64,000 bases of DNA from Ligula intestinalis (lineage: Eukaryota; Platyhelminthes; Cestoda; Diphyllobothriidea; Diphyllobothriidae). Positions 22,206-32,022 of this stretch are shown here, in pieces; the first letter of the stretch is position 1; every line of letters starts with the position of its first letter. Position numbers and translations under genes: made by a program. The stretch spans positions 63,632,141 to 63,696,140 of the forward strand of contig JAYGXS010000004.1 in the NCBI GenBank assembly GCA_036362985.1, read 5' to 3'. Under the pieces are notes generated by a model, which searched no databases, had not been told where the DNA came from, and was given only the letters and a program-made list of their open reading frames with translations.

Positions 22206-23519
22206 TAAGTATGATAAAATATAGTAGATACACGTGAGTATGAAGCAAAGGAGAGATTTTTCGAAAAAAAATCAAGGTGAACTTGTGAATTTTCGAGTTG
22301 GTGACACTTGTTCTTCATCAGACGAAATAAAGGCGGGTGAGCGAATAAGAATTACACTAAACAGTTTAAGAGAAAAGAACAGCTAGACCAGTGACGTGTT
22401 ATGTGAGTCATGGTTTGTGAGCCCGCGTGTTTGTGGGCAGCGTGCGGTTGGAAGGGGGACGGCAGATGGTGGGTCGGTAGATGTTAAGATGACTAGGTTA
22501 GCGGTCGTCGTGAGTATATATGAGGTTACTTGTGACAGGGGGACAAACCTTACGCAGGAATCAGGTATTCATATCACACTACTCTTTCATCGGACTCAGA
22601 ATCTAATCTGTCCATCAAAATGTACTTTCCTTTATCAGATTTGTTGAGAATTATCCTCCGTCTTTGACGAAACCATTTATAGTTTACTATATAGTCATGA
22701 ATAGTGCACACAGTATTTGGAACACTCTCAAAGTCTTCATTCGAAATGCTTCGTTGTCGAAAATAGCAAATCCTACACTTTGGTTATTTTGGGACAAATA
22801 GACATGTTTCTCATTTCCGACATAGACGCAAGACATATACCAAACGAGTTGCTACTTCTGAAAAAAGTTTTGGTTGAAGTACATTTCACGTTGTATGTGT
22901 GGGTTGGGACCGAATCTAGGACATACTGTTGTTCAGGTAAAAAAAATATTTTGTCTCTACCAGCATTTAAATAATATTTCTACGCACTTCAAGCAATGGG
23001 AACCAAATCAGCAAGTAATACGGTAGAAAACGCGGACCTCGGAATTATTTTTACTAGGAAACCACTTTTCTCAAGTATACCATGCAGTTATAGGTAAAAA
23101 AAGTAGTTATGACACACCATCTTGCTCAATATGCATATTTTCTCCCTTTTTCCGAAACAAAACACACTGCTTCCGGTCTATATTTGTCAGTATTTTTCAA
23201 GTTTGGACATCACAGCAACTTATTTGAGATTTGTCTGCAATAGAAGACTGGCTACTTTAAAGTTCTGCAGTGGGTGCGTCTACCATAAGGACAAGCATAG
23301 AGCAAAGAGTTACGGAGCTATAAATATTTTCTAAAAAATAGCAACGTGTTGAATGACAAAACGCAGTGATCAGAACAGATTGGAAGGTCATGGTGGGGGG
23401 GGGGTAGAGTGGGCGAGAATGCGCACACTGAGGCGAAATAGCCATTTCCATTTAAGTATAGATCTGACGGGTTACAACACACCTCGGCAGTTGCATGGCA
23501 TCTGAAAGTCAATAACTGA
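22206..23519. other. No gene seen
   Basis: AT-rich. Several 60-85-codon frames have no recognisable features. There is a run of 10 G near 23394-23403. Confidence 0.3.
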
Positions 23520-23790
23520 GCCTAGTAGACATTTTGGTGGATTCCAAATAATTGTTTAGGAAATCCTGCCTGGGCAGTCAGCTTGCTGTTCGTGACAGTG
23601 GATGCCATAGGAGCAGTAGGTTGGGCGGGTAAAATCGACCAAAACGTAATTGAATTCATGGTGCACGGTAAGCCTCGTAGCTCAATGGTAGAGCGCTGGC
23701 TGCGAAAAAGCCTTCCTTGCTGTTTGAGTTCAACTCCCACCGAGGCCGATAATTTTTCATAATTGGGTCAACTGAATAATCAAGAAATTA
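23520..23790 (+). mobile_element. SINE A, best tRNA-like head
   Basis: The tRNA-like head (about 23672-23746) has GTAGCTCAATGGTAGAGCG (A box), an anticodon-like hairpin GGCT/AGCC, GAGTTCAACTCCC (B box) and a 6-bp acceptor-like pairing GCCTCG/CGAGGC. The 5' part carries AATTGTTTAGGAAATCCTGC, GGGCAGTCAGCTTGCTGTTC and GGTTGGGCGGGTAAAATCGA. The end is AATTGGGTCAACTGAATAAT. It is unlikely to be a functional tRNA: the anticodon loop is irregular and the head is embedded in a repeat. Confidence 0.7.
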
Positions 23791-24734
23791 TTATCGACAA
23801 AATTTGGCGCATTCAAGTTATCGTTTTTGACTTATTTGCTTACTCCTCCAGCAGATCAGTGCGACTTCTGACCAAACACGAAACGAACCGCCTGAATGCC
23901 GTTGCCATACCGTTTTTCGATGATAACTGATTCTACCACAGACCAGGGAGGCACTACGGCCTGGGATTAGACACTAGCACTGAGTTATGACAGTCCTTTT
24001 GTCGGTAAGAACCCGCCAAACAAAGATATACTAGCTATACTGCGTGTTTTTATTTCTGCTAGCGGAAACGTTAATCAGTGACCTTGCGATCTTTGGAGGT
24101 CAGTCAAAACGCCGAAACGTTGCTTAACGGCACTTAATTAATAAATTGTAGTCTGATTTTAGTTGCTTCACATGCTAGTATCGCGTGATTGATCAATTCT
24201 TTTGCCGAGAGCTTACGTTATTTCCAGGTTTATTTTTAAAGCCTAAGAAACAAAATACGCCATTGCCTCGTTAAATACTTTACGTAAATGTCAGTTAAGG
24301 GCATAATGTGTCTAGTTGATGAACTCTAGGGAGATCCATAGCCAGAAATTGTTTGGAAATAAGCAAATTCGAAACAATTTAATGTTGAATGAAAGCTTCC
24401 CGACGAGGTGTAATAAAACCAGGGCTGCGTGCTTAAGTCCTTGAAACCTGAACACTTGTTACTTGAGGATGACAACAAGGGAGCAGTTTAATTTTCATGG
24501 TCTATGATGACCCATCCTAGACACTTGATGCTGCATTCATGTACAACTAGTCAACATCTCGTATGGAAGTAGTTTCTCATATGAATTAGATTCATTTTTT
24601 GCACAAGTGGGATAGAGCCTTTAATAAAGCGATCTACTCCAAGTTACAGTTGAAGTTCTGAGGAAATGCAAAAAATCTACAACTTAAAAACTGGAGTATC
24701 TAACAAAATGCATATGCTAGTTTGACTATTCGTT
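23791..24734. other. No gene seen
   Basis: Unremarkable sequence before repeat H. Confidence 0.3.
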
Positions 24735-25066
24735 TTCGATGGTGTCCGCCATATGCCCAAGAGCAGGGATGGTGGCTGGAGACAGAGACGAGATTTAAGT
24801 GAAATATACGTCCCACTGTCTACCTCAGTCTAAACCACCTACCCAGTTGAACCAGTGACAAGATGGAGTCAAGTGAAGCGAACGGGCTCGATGGTAGGCC
24901 GCTTTCTCCGATGCAGGCCAGAACACGAACCTAAAGTTGTTTTAGGTGACAGTAGTCTTTGCACTGGTATTATCGCACTATTTACCCTCACTCGACTTCA
25001 GTAGGTATCAAAACAGACTCAAGGAAACCGAGGCTGGCAATGCTACTGCTAGTTCTACTTTTACTT

Positions 25067-25102
<36 letters not shown>

Positions 25103-25560
25103 TTACTACTGTTACTAAATAGGAGTGTAGCTTGGTGTTAATGATGCAGGAACTATTTCTTACGTTAGGATTTGTCAGAGTTGACGCTGATTAAGCTATT
25201 CCCGGCAAATGCTTGAGGCCTGGAGCACATCAGGGCTTGCCTTGGTTTCCTCTCTCTCACCTCTGTCCACCAAAAGCTGTGTCACATTTTACTAAGTTTG
25301 AGCTAGGATACTGTTGCTAGAGGTAATAGGCCACTACTAAGAGTGCTGATCCCAGTAATCATTCTTACTTAGACCAGCGGCTAGTATATTCTAGTAATAT
25401 ATTCCTGTAATTGCATCAATAGCTGGCATGCGTCCTATTTTTGCGACAAGCATAACAGGTGGGAAATGTGAGCTTACGCGCATCCTAAACTTCATCCGGG
25501 TTGGTTTGTGAGACACCCGGGCGAACATTCATGACCGGTAGACAAGCAAGACTGCCAACA
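24735..25560 (+). repeat. Dispersed repeat H with internal trinucleotide tract
   Basis: Begins with a TTTCGATGGTGTCCGCC head and ATGCCCAAGAGCAGGGATGG, continues through CTTTCTCCGATGCAGGCC and AGGTGACAGTAGTC to a (CTA)n tract (25066-25113), then GGAGTGTAGCT.GGTGTTA and CCACCTCTGTCCACCAAAAG. The last part (25478-25550) is the reverse of the SINE C body at 49300-49400. Copies at 25875, 42945, 46800 and 49450 share this order. Confidence 0.65.
25066..25113. repeat. (CTA)n microsatellite
   Basis: About 15 near-perfect CTA units inside repeat H. Other H copies have only short, interrupted tracts here (26170-26200, 47130-47150), so it expanded in this copy. Confidence 0.85.
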
Positions 25561-25874
25561 ATCAGAAAGAACATAGGGAGTGTTTGATGACCCACTGATG
25601 AGTCGAAACTCCTTCAGCTGTGTCATGCGGCAGTAGAATATCGGTGAAACACAAGCGTCTGGGCTTTTATTCAGAAAAATATGCTATCAGTATGGTAAAT
25701 TCTTACGTAAGAAGATGTTAAATCTCGATCTAGGCCTGCAGGTCACCACAAGGACGTAGAACATAGCCCAGCAGGTCTTGAATTGGGGAAAAGTAGCTGG
25801 AGCAATGACCCTCAGGAATTTTTGCCTCACAATTTCCTCCAATCTTATAATAGTTCGACTATAGATTTCGATTA

Positions 25875-26440
25875 TGTTCAGCATATGCCCAAGAGCAGGG
25901 ATGGTGACTGTAGTCAGGTATAATGAAAGAAGACGAACAGCTATCTATCACACCCTTAACCCCCTTTTCGCTTGAACCGGTGACAAGACAGTGTCCAGAT
26001 TGCCGAGCATGAATCAGGCGTAAGACGCTTTCTCAAATGCAGGCCAAAAACACCACTTAATTTAGTCATAAGAAACAGAAGCCTTTTGCGCTGGTACTAC
26101 TGCACTACCTATCCTGACTCACTTTCAGTAAGTGTCCAGAAAAATTCGGCGAGACCGAGTCTAATATTGCTACTACTGCTACTACTATTTATACTGCTGC
26201 TTACAAGCAGTATAGTTAAGTAATAGCATTGCGGGTACTAACACTGATGCTAATAACTGGTCAGAGATGACGCTGATTAGAGTTAACGCTGGGCTCGTGT
26301 TCCCTCGATCTCAACTAGGAGTGGGGACCTGGATTTATACTATTCCGAGTAAAGTAGATATTTAAGGCTCGGAGTACATCAATGCTTGCCCTGATTTTTT
26401 ACTCTCTCCACTACCTTTTTCACCAAAAGTGTTTCAGCAA
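25875..26440 (+). repeat. Dispersed repeat H
   Basis: Head TTTCGATTATGTTCAGC, ATGCCCAAGAGCAGGGATGG, CGCTTTCTCAAATGCAGGCC, an interrupted CTA tract and CTTGCCCTGATTTTTTACTCTC follow the order of 24735-25560. The 3' SINE C-like part is absent. Confidence 0.6.
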
Positions 26441-26689
26441 GTCAGTTTAGGCGAACAAAAGTTTTTGATTAATTCATTATCAGACAAATACGACACCGAC
26501 AACGCTTAAACAGTAGCCACTTAACCGTCCCTCTAGCCCTCCGCAAGGAACGCGCCTCATAAAATCCTCTTTCTCACAGCTGCAGATCACACCACTCGCC
26601 TCAGCAATCCTAATGGAAGATGCAACAATAAATTCGCCCTGTATGGCAGCGCAGCTGCCTGCACCAAGCTCGCACATCTGAGAAGATTT

Positions 26690-27355
26690 GATCGCTGGGA
26701 CGACACTTTTATTCACCTGACGTTTGGACATTCATCGCGGATTTCTCATCAAAGACCTGAGTGGAAAGCAGTTAGCAGAAATGGGTAACATAGGCGCTGG
26801 AATTGGCAGCATTCATTAGACAAAGTCATTACTGCAAGCATATAGCGCTGACTAAGGATAATTGCTCTCTTGTGTGTCGATAGCTTGTTGACCGACATGC
26901 GGGCTATGACTTGCTGAACTTTCATCACGCGTGGTGGGCTCGAGCCTGATGATTGCTCGGCCATCTGGGTCTCCGGCTTTGGCGTAAGATGACATGGTGG
27001 CCTGTACTTTTCCCAAGTAGCTCCTTGCTTTAGCCACATTGAGCCTCAGCACTAAATATGGATCAGACAAGTCGCTACACTTGTTTAAGGACTGTGGACC
27101 CATAAACCATGTTTCAAGTGATCCTCGGCTCACCCGATTGTCATATCTTGCGAAAATTTCGGCCTCGTCAACTTTGAATGTGTGGCTGGGTCTTGCCGAA
27201 CTTGCCGCAACTTGAGAATGGGCATTATTTTGCCGCTCTATTGCCGCATGTTTAGCAAGTCGCGTCTTGAAAAGTTTGCCAGTTTCTCCGATATAGTTGC
27301 TTTGTTCGCAACTTAACCAGATACTGTAGACGGCTCCATATCTTTTTTGCCGTGG
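26690..27355 (-). mobile_element. Penelope-like element, 3' part
   Basis: The minus strand runs from the GIY-YIG endonuclease domain through its stop codon, about 90 bases of untranslated sequence, a decayed hammerhead (26714-26757: TTGATGA at 26746-26752, CAAACGTC at 26719-26726) and the CCCAGCGATCAAATC tail. It is 5'-truncated, so the reverse transcriptase is missing. It forms a tail-out inverted pair with 27356-27490. Confidence 0.75.
26852..27355 (-). CDS. Penelope-like GIY-YIG endonuclease, N-truncated
   Basis: An open frame of 167 codons on the minus strand ends at the natural TAG/TAA-side stop at 26852. The order matches the C-terminal endonuclease of Penelope-like retroelements: GAVYSIWLSC (GIY-like strand), SNYIGETG (YIG strand), FKTRLAKH (the conserved Arg and His), HTFKVDEAEIFARYD (with the acidic Glu), RGSLETWF and NKC. 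In intact elements this nuclease nicks the target DNA for reverse transcription at the integration site in the nucleus. There is no start methionine because the element is 5'-truncated, so the frame is a relic of a longer protein. Its open state across 167 codons suggests a young insertion. Relatives of its end occur at 1978-2232 and, broken, at 39150-39648. I am confident of the family, not of expression. Confidence 0.8.
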   Translation of the reverse strand, partial: PRQKRYGAVYSIWLSCEQSNYIGETGKLFKTRLAKHAAIERQNNAHSQVAASSARPSHTFKVDEAEIFARYDNRVSRGSLETWFMGPQSLNKCSDLSDPYLVLRLNVAKARSYLGKVQATMSSYAKAGDPDGRAIIRLEPTTRDESSASHSPHVGQQAIDTQESNYP

Positions 27356-27490
27356 CTATGAGTCTTTCGGTTTCATTATATGACGTGTTATGGATGCCTT
27401 TGATGGATCTCATAAAGTCAGGCAAATAAAAGTGTTGTCCCAGCGATCGAATCTCCTTCTTCTCCTCAAGTTCTTCCTGAAACTTGCAGG
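27356..27490 (+). mobile_element. Penelope-like 3' tail, plus member of inverted pair
   Basis: Short fragment: TTTGATGGATCTCATAAAG (hammerhead with most of stem II deleted), GTCAGGCAAATAAAAGTG, TTGTCCCAGCGATCGAATC and a CTCCTTCTTCTCCTC tail. Its tail points right, opposite to 26690-27355. Confidence 0.55.
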
Positions 27491-27684
27491 TTCATTTGTA
27501 TTGACTCATTTATCTATTGAAAAGGCGGCAAGCGATAGCTCATTAATGGAGCCCCAATACAGGCGGGACCTCGGTCTTGATAATGCTCCTCAGTACTTGG
27601 GTGAATCAGCTAGAAAAAAGGTAGTTATTTCGACCGGACCCATTACTTGTCACCGATATTGGTTTGCTTATATCGTGCTTGTTA

Positions 27685-28025
27685 CAGGGACACAAGCGAC
27701 AATGCACCCAGGGCCTATGGCTTGAAGTATACGCGAATTGAGTCATGCGCGCAGACAAACAGCATGCGCTAACGACCGTTAGGGTGATGAACTATCGATC
27801 AGCGTGCATACGTGACGACCGCTCACACAGCGTGGCAAACTATCGATCAGCGGGCAGGCCAGAACACCGGGTCAAAAACAATAGGTCAAGATTGTTCCCG
27901 AATGGGCAAAACCTTATAAATACGCTATAGAGGGCAAGCTGAAAAATCCGCTGTCCTGAATAAATCCCCTGCTACCAAAACCGGGTCGTTGCCTTCTTCG
28001 GACTATAAGCTCGGCTCATAACAGT
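27685..28025. repeat. Second copy of the minisatellite-bearing repeat
   Basis: Matches 17490-17935 on both sides of the tandem part but has two 48-bp units (ACTATCGATCAGC at 27790 and 27838, exactly 48 apart) instead of four. It proves that unit number changed after dispersal. Confidence 0.55.
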
Positions 28026-28426
28026 GCTCTTATTCTCGGAGGTGGCTGCACCCACAATTCCGTACGGAGCCTGAGAAGTGCGGCTCAGCGGAAATTGTGC
28101 GCAAGGGAAGAGAGAAAGGCATATGGAGTCCCCCCTGGTTCCGACAATTAACATGTCACGGTGAGTAGTGAGTCCCGAGTTGAACATGATGACAAAATCC
28201 CGTCATATTAAACGACTTCATTGTTCTCACCCGCCGCCCCCTCCCCCCTATACTAACGAGCTTCGTGTGTGATTATGCTGTAGCAACTATCAGGTCATGG
28301 AATCAGTTCCCAGCTCAGGCCCAGGTTTCTTCACGATGTTTATCCAAAAATAAAATCTAGTCGTTGTCAGTTGCCATCATCCTCACCAACCAGTTTTTTC
28401 GTCTGTTTGTGCCAGATGGTTACTCA

Positions 28427-28470
28427 TGTCTCTGATGACGAATCCGCAACGGATATCGAAACGTCAGGCG
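28427..28470 (+). ncRNA. Hammerhead ribozyme motif at Penelope-like 3' end
   Basis: Stem I TGTCT (28427-28431) with AGGCG (28466-28470), five pairs including two G-U; core CTGATGA (28432-28438); stem II with AATCCG/CGGAT paired but the three positions next to the core non-canonical (28439-28457); GAA (28458-28460); ACGT self-complementary stem III (28461-28464); C17 (28465), a GUC site. All core bases are intact. Hammerheads of this minimal-stem III kind are established in Penelope-like elements. Because ACGT cannot form a loop, cutting would need two RNAs pairing. The weak stem II makes activity uncertain. Confidence 0.65.
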
Positions 28471-28498
28471 AATAAACATATTGTCCCAGCGATCGAAT

Positions 28499-28558
28499 CC
28501 TCCTCCTCCTCCTCCTCCTCCTCCTCCTCTTCTTCTTCTTCTTCTTCTTCTTTATCTT
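28499..28558. repeat. (TCC)n(TTC)n microsatellite
   Basis: Polypyrimidine tract of TCC units changing to TTC units, contiguous with the Penelope-like 3' tail. Confidence 0.85.
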
Positions 28559-28979
28559 CTTCTCAATTGCTTCCTGGGACATGGATGTTCGCTTGTATTG
28601 ACTAAGGCTCTTGTTGCCGAAGACCAACCCAAGTCCATCCACAGGCTTCCTACCACGCCGCGGGACGGTTAGGAGATAGCGATGGCAAGCAGCCCCAGGC
28701 CACCCATGCCGTCACGAGACGATGAAACCTTGCGTCCTCACGCCTCCCAAAATCGCGAGGCAAGGATTTTGGGGCGGCAAGAACTAATTGTCAGACCCCT
28801 TTCTCTTTTCCCCCCTTTTCCTTCTCTGGTCTCTAATAAGGACTACAATCTGACCATTTTGAGCCCTTACCTCATCTCTCCCTTATTTCTACTGGTTGGT
28901 TGCTTAAACTTTTGTGAACTCTACCCTCCCTTGTATTATTGTATCAGCCTGATTATGAAGTAATCAAAAAGTTCGTTCG
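28559..28979. other. Unassigned, GC-rich then pyrimidine-rich
   Basis: Holds a 93-codon plus frame (28682-28963) starting MASSPRPPMPSRDDETLRPH. Because a reverse transcriptase relic follows directly, this may be 5' sequence of a retroelement, but I recognise no domain. Confidence 0.25.
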
Positions 28980-29590
28980 CCTAACTTGACTTCCTGAATA
29001 AAAATGGGGACAACAGGCAATTGTTATTGGAAATCTGTCCAAGTAAGGCACCCTGCTATCACAGTATTTCAACAGTGTATGGAAGAGCAGCTCACTCACG
29101 CCATTATTATTACTATCACCAAATACGTTTATACGAAAAGGATTTTGACAACAGTTTTTCCGGAGCAATTGCGGAACTTGCGCATCTACAAAATGATCGT
29201 GCATAAGACATAACAGCCGATCGATCGACGTAAGACAAGCGCGCAACAAGCGATCTTTGCTCAGTTCTACGGTCTCTCAAAAGTGCACAGACAATGCGCT
29301 CCACTCCAGCCCATTGTAGTACACAGGGGCCCTACGGCTTATGGACCGACAAAATGGCTGTTTTAACGTCTCATATTTCTGATGGCTGATTCAGAATACA
29401 CAGTCTGTTAGTTAGTCTATTTTACGGCGGAACTTAGGTAAGCCTCCTGTCAAATGACGTCATTGTGTCTTCTGGTGACACGTTGCTCCTTATTTGTATA
29501 CCAAGTGATCGGTGCCTTCCACTGAAATTGAAAAAACACTAGTTGATCTGATGTGAAACGTAGGGTAGAGATCATTTATTTGCTTCCCCT
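28980..29590 (+). pseudogene. Penelope-like reverse transcriptase relic
   Basis: From 29262 the frame reads QFYGLSKVHRQCAPLQPIVV, then GPTAYGPTKWLF before a stop, then RLIFLMADSEYTV; after a shift at about 29438 it reads VSLLSNDVIVSSGDTLLLIC. Penelope-type reverse transcriptases have this series: YGLPKVHK, a proline-rich PLRPIV step, TYGLAKWL, FLTADS and a V.FDVTSLFT motif holding the catalytic Asp. Here that Asp-containing motif is altered and stops and shifts interrupt the domain, so it is dead. Where the homology starts upstream of about 29160 is unclear. The relic ends against repeat G at about 29595. Confidence 0.7.
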
Positions 29591-29599
29591 GGCAAGACT

Positions 29600-29760
29600 G
29601 GAGAAAAGGAACACCCGTAACCCAGGTGACATTGAGCTACATTCCAAGCAAATATGTTTTAGGGTTTAGGTAAAATTGGTTAGGGTTAGGGTTAATATCA
29701 GACTAACGGTCGTGGTTTGGGTTAGGTTTAGTGTTAGATCATGGGGCTAGTTACCCTTCG
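29600..29760 (+). repeat. Repeat G (telomere-like motif variants)
   Basis: Starts AAAGGAACACCCGTAACCC and passes into TTAGGGTTTAGG, GGTTAGGGTTAGGGTTA and GGGTTAGGTTTAGTG. It belongs with G copies at 30715, 31685, 48110, 51485, 54890 and 55920, which show the complement (CTTAACCCTAA-type). The units are irregular, so it is an interspersed repeat, not a telomere. Confidence 0.5.
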
Positions 29761-30714
29761 TGAAGTATGACACAATACCACCTGCCGTTCGGAAGCTCGT
29801 TCTTAAATCGCTTCCCGGTATAAACACGGGAATGGGAGGCGAGGTTAGTCACAGAAGTGATTCGCATTTAAAGCAGGTCATATATAAAGCCCATAAAAGT
29901 CTCTTTCCTGGGCCGGTTTATGACGAGAGGGGCTAAGTATAGACAACCAACTGTGAGCACACCCAATCATGTTGCTTCATCTTCGCAGTCCAGTGCTCGA
30001 CAAAAGAGTTTCCCGCTTAAAGTAAACATTTTGTTACGTGCTCTGGGAAGTAAGTATAACAGGGGGGGTTTAGATACACAACCAGTCACGGTTAGAATTA
30101 TGTCCCACTGTGAATCGCCTTAAGCACTTTATAACAGTAGCCTTGCCAAAAGCCAGTTAAAAAGATGACCTTAATTTCACCATCAAAATGTCCTCAGGCA
30201 GTTTGGCCTGAGATGAAAAAGACAGAGATGCAAATAGAGAAGGATAAAAAATGCTTGATACAAGAAGCATCGAGCCATGAAAATAACCAAACGGAAGCAA
30301 AGTGTTCAAAGAACTGCCCTTAGCAGGGTATTTTGAGCTCACCCTCACTATGAATTGCGGAGTTTTGTAGAGCAAATACACTGGAGTTCCTGGGATGACT
30401 CATTCCGCACGACCCAAGAACATTAAATGTTCAAGTAAGTTTCGGTACTTTCCGCTTTTGTCGTTAGATTGTAGTTCTCTTCACATTTTGCAATACATAG
30501 TGCGCAGTAGTAATAACTGATGAAGAGATTGAATTACTGATAGGAAGTGCGGATGGGGCTAGTGTTTCCTGAAGAAGCATAATCTTCGATAACCCGGGAA
30601 GTTGTTAGGATGTGAAGTCCAGCGGGCGTTTTTTATGCCGTAACGATACTTTCGTTTAAAACTAAAGGTGTATCTACCTCGAGGGGTGCATAAACGACTA
30701 ATATTTACTTGTAA
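29761..30714. other. No gene seen
   Basis: No supported exon or repeat match. Confidence 0.3.
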
Positions 30715-31060
30715 CTGCAGAGTATTCTTCGAAATATCTACTGAATCTGGCTGTGAACGTGGTATGGCCAACTGTACAGAACACGAAAATAGAAACACCC
30801 TGTCCACTTCAAGCAGGCGGCTCTGCAACAAATTTCAGGTAGGGTAAATATTATGTTGCATTACCCGTGCCATAAAACTGAACTTCAAAATTAATCTTAA
30901 CCCTAGCTATACCTCAACATCTAATTCCTACAGTTAATCAACAAAAACACGTACTTCCCCTTTACACAATGATAGCTCTAATCAAAACCTTAACTCTAAT
31001 CCTAGACTTTAATCGTTAGCCTATTTTCAGTGAAACCCTAGGTTGCGTCCGAGAAAATGA
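30715..31060 (+). repeat. Repeat G
   Basis: Leader TTCGAAATATCTACTGAATC and CTGGCTGTGAACGTG, then AACACCCTGTCCACTTCAAG, GCAACAAATTTCAGG and a run of TTAATCTTAACCCTA and AACTCTAATCCTAG variants. The same leader and body occur at 31685-32290, where a Penelope-type pair interrupts them. Confidence 0.55.
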
Positions 31061-31257
31061 TTAGATAACCAAATCTTTAGCCGACAAAATAGCGCGCCAT
31101 AAATAACCATAGAAATCTACTGATATTTCTTACTTACTTATTATCGATTGAGTGTGAGTAATTTGGGCATTTTTACTTACTTTCACTTTATAGTTTAGCT
31201 GGCTTCTTGATATTCTTGAAACACATTGGTGATAAGGAGATTGTCTGCTTCACACTT

Positions 31258-31352
31258 CCTGAGGTTCAGCTTACCATTCTGGAGTAAGATTAGTATAGTT
31301 CGCGGCACGTAGCGCCGCACACTGCTTCAATTTACACGCACAACAACTTTAA
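31258..31352 (-). mobile_element. MITE M fragment
   Basis: GGTTCAGCTTACCATTCTGG, AGTAAGATTAGTATAGTTCG, the CGGCACGTAGCGCCG hairpin and ACACGCACAACAACTTTAA match the centre of the MITEs at 42150 and 43411. Both ends are missing. Confidence 0.55.
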
Positions 31353-31811
31353 GTTAAGTTATTTTATTTGGCTCATTTAACTTATTGCTATTTAATTTGA
31401 GTTTTAATTTCGCTATCTTGTTTATTTGAGTTTAAGGTTATTTTTTAGATAAGTGAGTATACCTTAGTTTACGTTTTTAGTTAGTTGATTTTCGTTTAAG
31501 TGAGTTATTTTTTAAATAAATTATTTCCCAATATTTGCATAAGTACACATTTTTATTTTAATTTTCATAAAAATTAATTTTTATTTATATTTCCTTTCCT
31601 TTGTATGGCCTATACCGTATATTTTTTATTACAACCCGTCCTGTCTTAAAAAAGGACGGGGCTTTCGTATGCTGAGCTGTCACCCAAAGTAGGAATCTAC
31701 CGAAATACCTACTGAACTTGGCTGTGAACATGCTAAGGATGATTTTTACGGCCGACTAAAAAGGATAAGGATAAGGGAACAATAGAGGAAAATATACGAG
31801 TTCCAGGTAGC

Positions 31812-31905
31812 AGTTACGAAGAAGAAGATGCAATCACTGGAACAAGGACTTTATTTTCCTGACGTTTCGGATTCCATCGGGAATCCTTAGTCATAGTTAA
31901 TCGTA
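31812..31905 (-). mobile_element. Penelope-type 3' end family II, minus member
   Basis: Minus strand: ATGACTAAGGATTC, hairpin GGATTCC/GGAATCC, GAAACGTCAGG, AAAATAAAGTCCTTG, TTCCAGTGATTGCATC and TTCTTCTTC. The core strand reads ACTAAG instead of CTGATGA, so it should be inactive. Confidence 0.6.
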
Positions 31906-32022
31906 AACAGGTCTGAGACATGCGCAGATCAGGGGTTCTATGACTAAGGATTTCCGACGGAATCCGAAACGTCAGGAAAATAAAGTCCTTGTTCCAGTGA
32001 TCGCATCTTCTTCTTCTTCGGA
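31906..32022 (+). mobile_element. Penelope-type 3' end family II, plus member
   Basis: Near-perfect mirror of 31812-31905: GGATTTC..GGAATCC hairpin at 31948-31965, GAAACGTC at 31966-31973, then AGGAAAATAAAG and a CATC(TTC)n tail. Both members have the same altered core (CTAAGGA), so the change predates the pair or defines the subfamily. The pair sits inside repeat G. Confidence 0.6.

Larger units (their letters stand above)
28384..28558 (+). mobile_element. Penelope-like 3' end with ribozyme and microsatellite tail
   Basis: After GATGGTTACTCA comes the hammerhead (28427-28470), then AATAAACATATTGTCCCAGCG, ATCGAATCC and a long (TCC)n(TTC)n tract (28499-28558). The tract directly continues the element's tail, as in other copies, so the microsatellite probably grew from the retroelement's own 3' end. 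Confidence 0.7.

Noticed and set aside
23672..23746. tRNA gene
   Set aside because: Good A and B boxes and acceptor-like pairing, but the anticodon loop is irregular and the same head recurs with the same flanks at 14.3, 33.2, 40.2 and 56.5 kb: it is SINE A.
29650..29750. Interstitial telomere
   Set aside because: TTAGGG-like units are irregular and sit in repeat G with a constant leader.
31941..31973. Active hammerhead in Penelope-type family II
   Set aside because: Stem II and GAAACGTC are excellent, but the 5' core strand reads CTAAGGA, missing essential G5 and other core bases.
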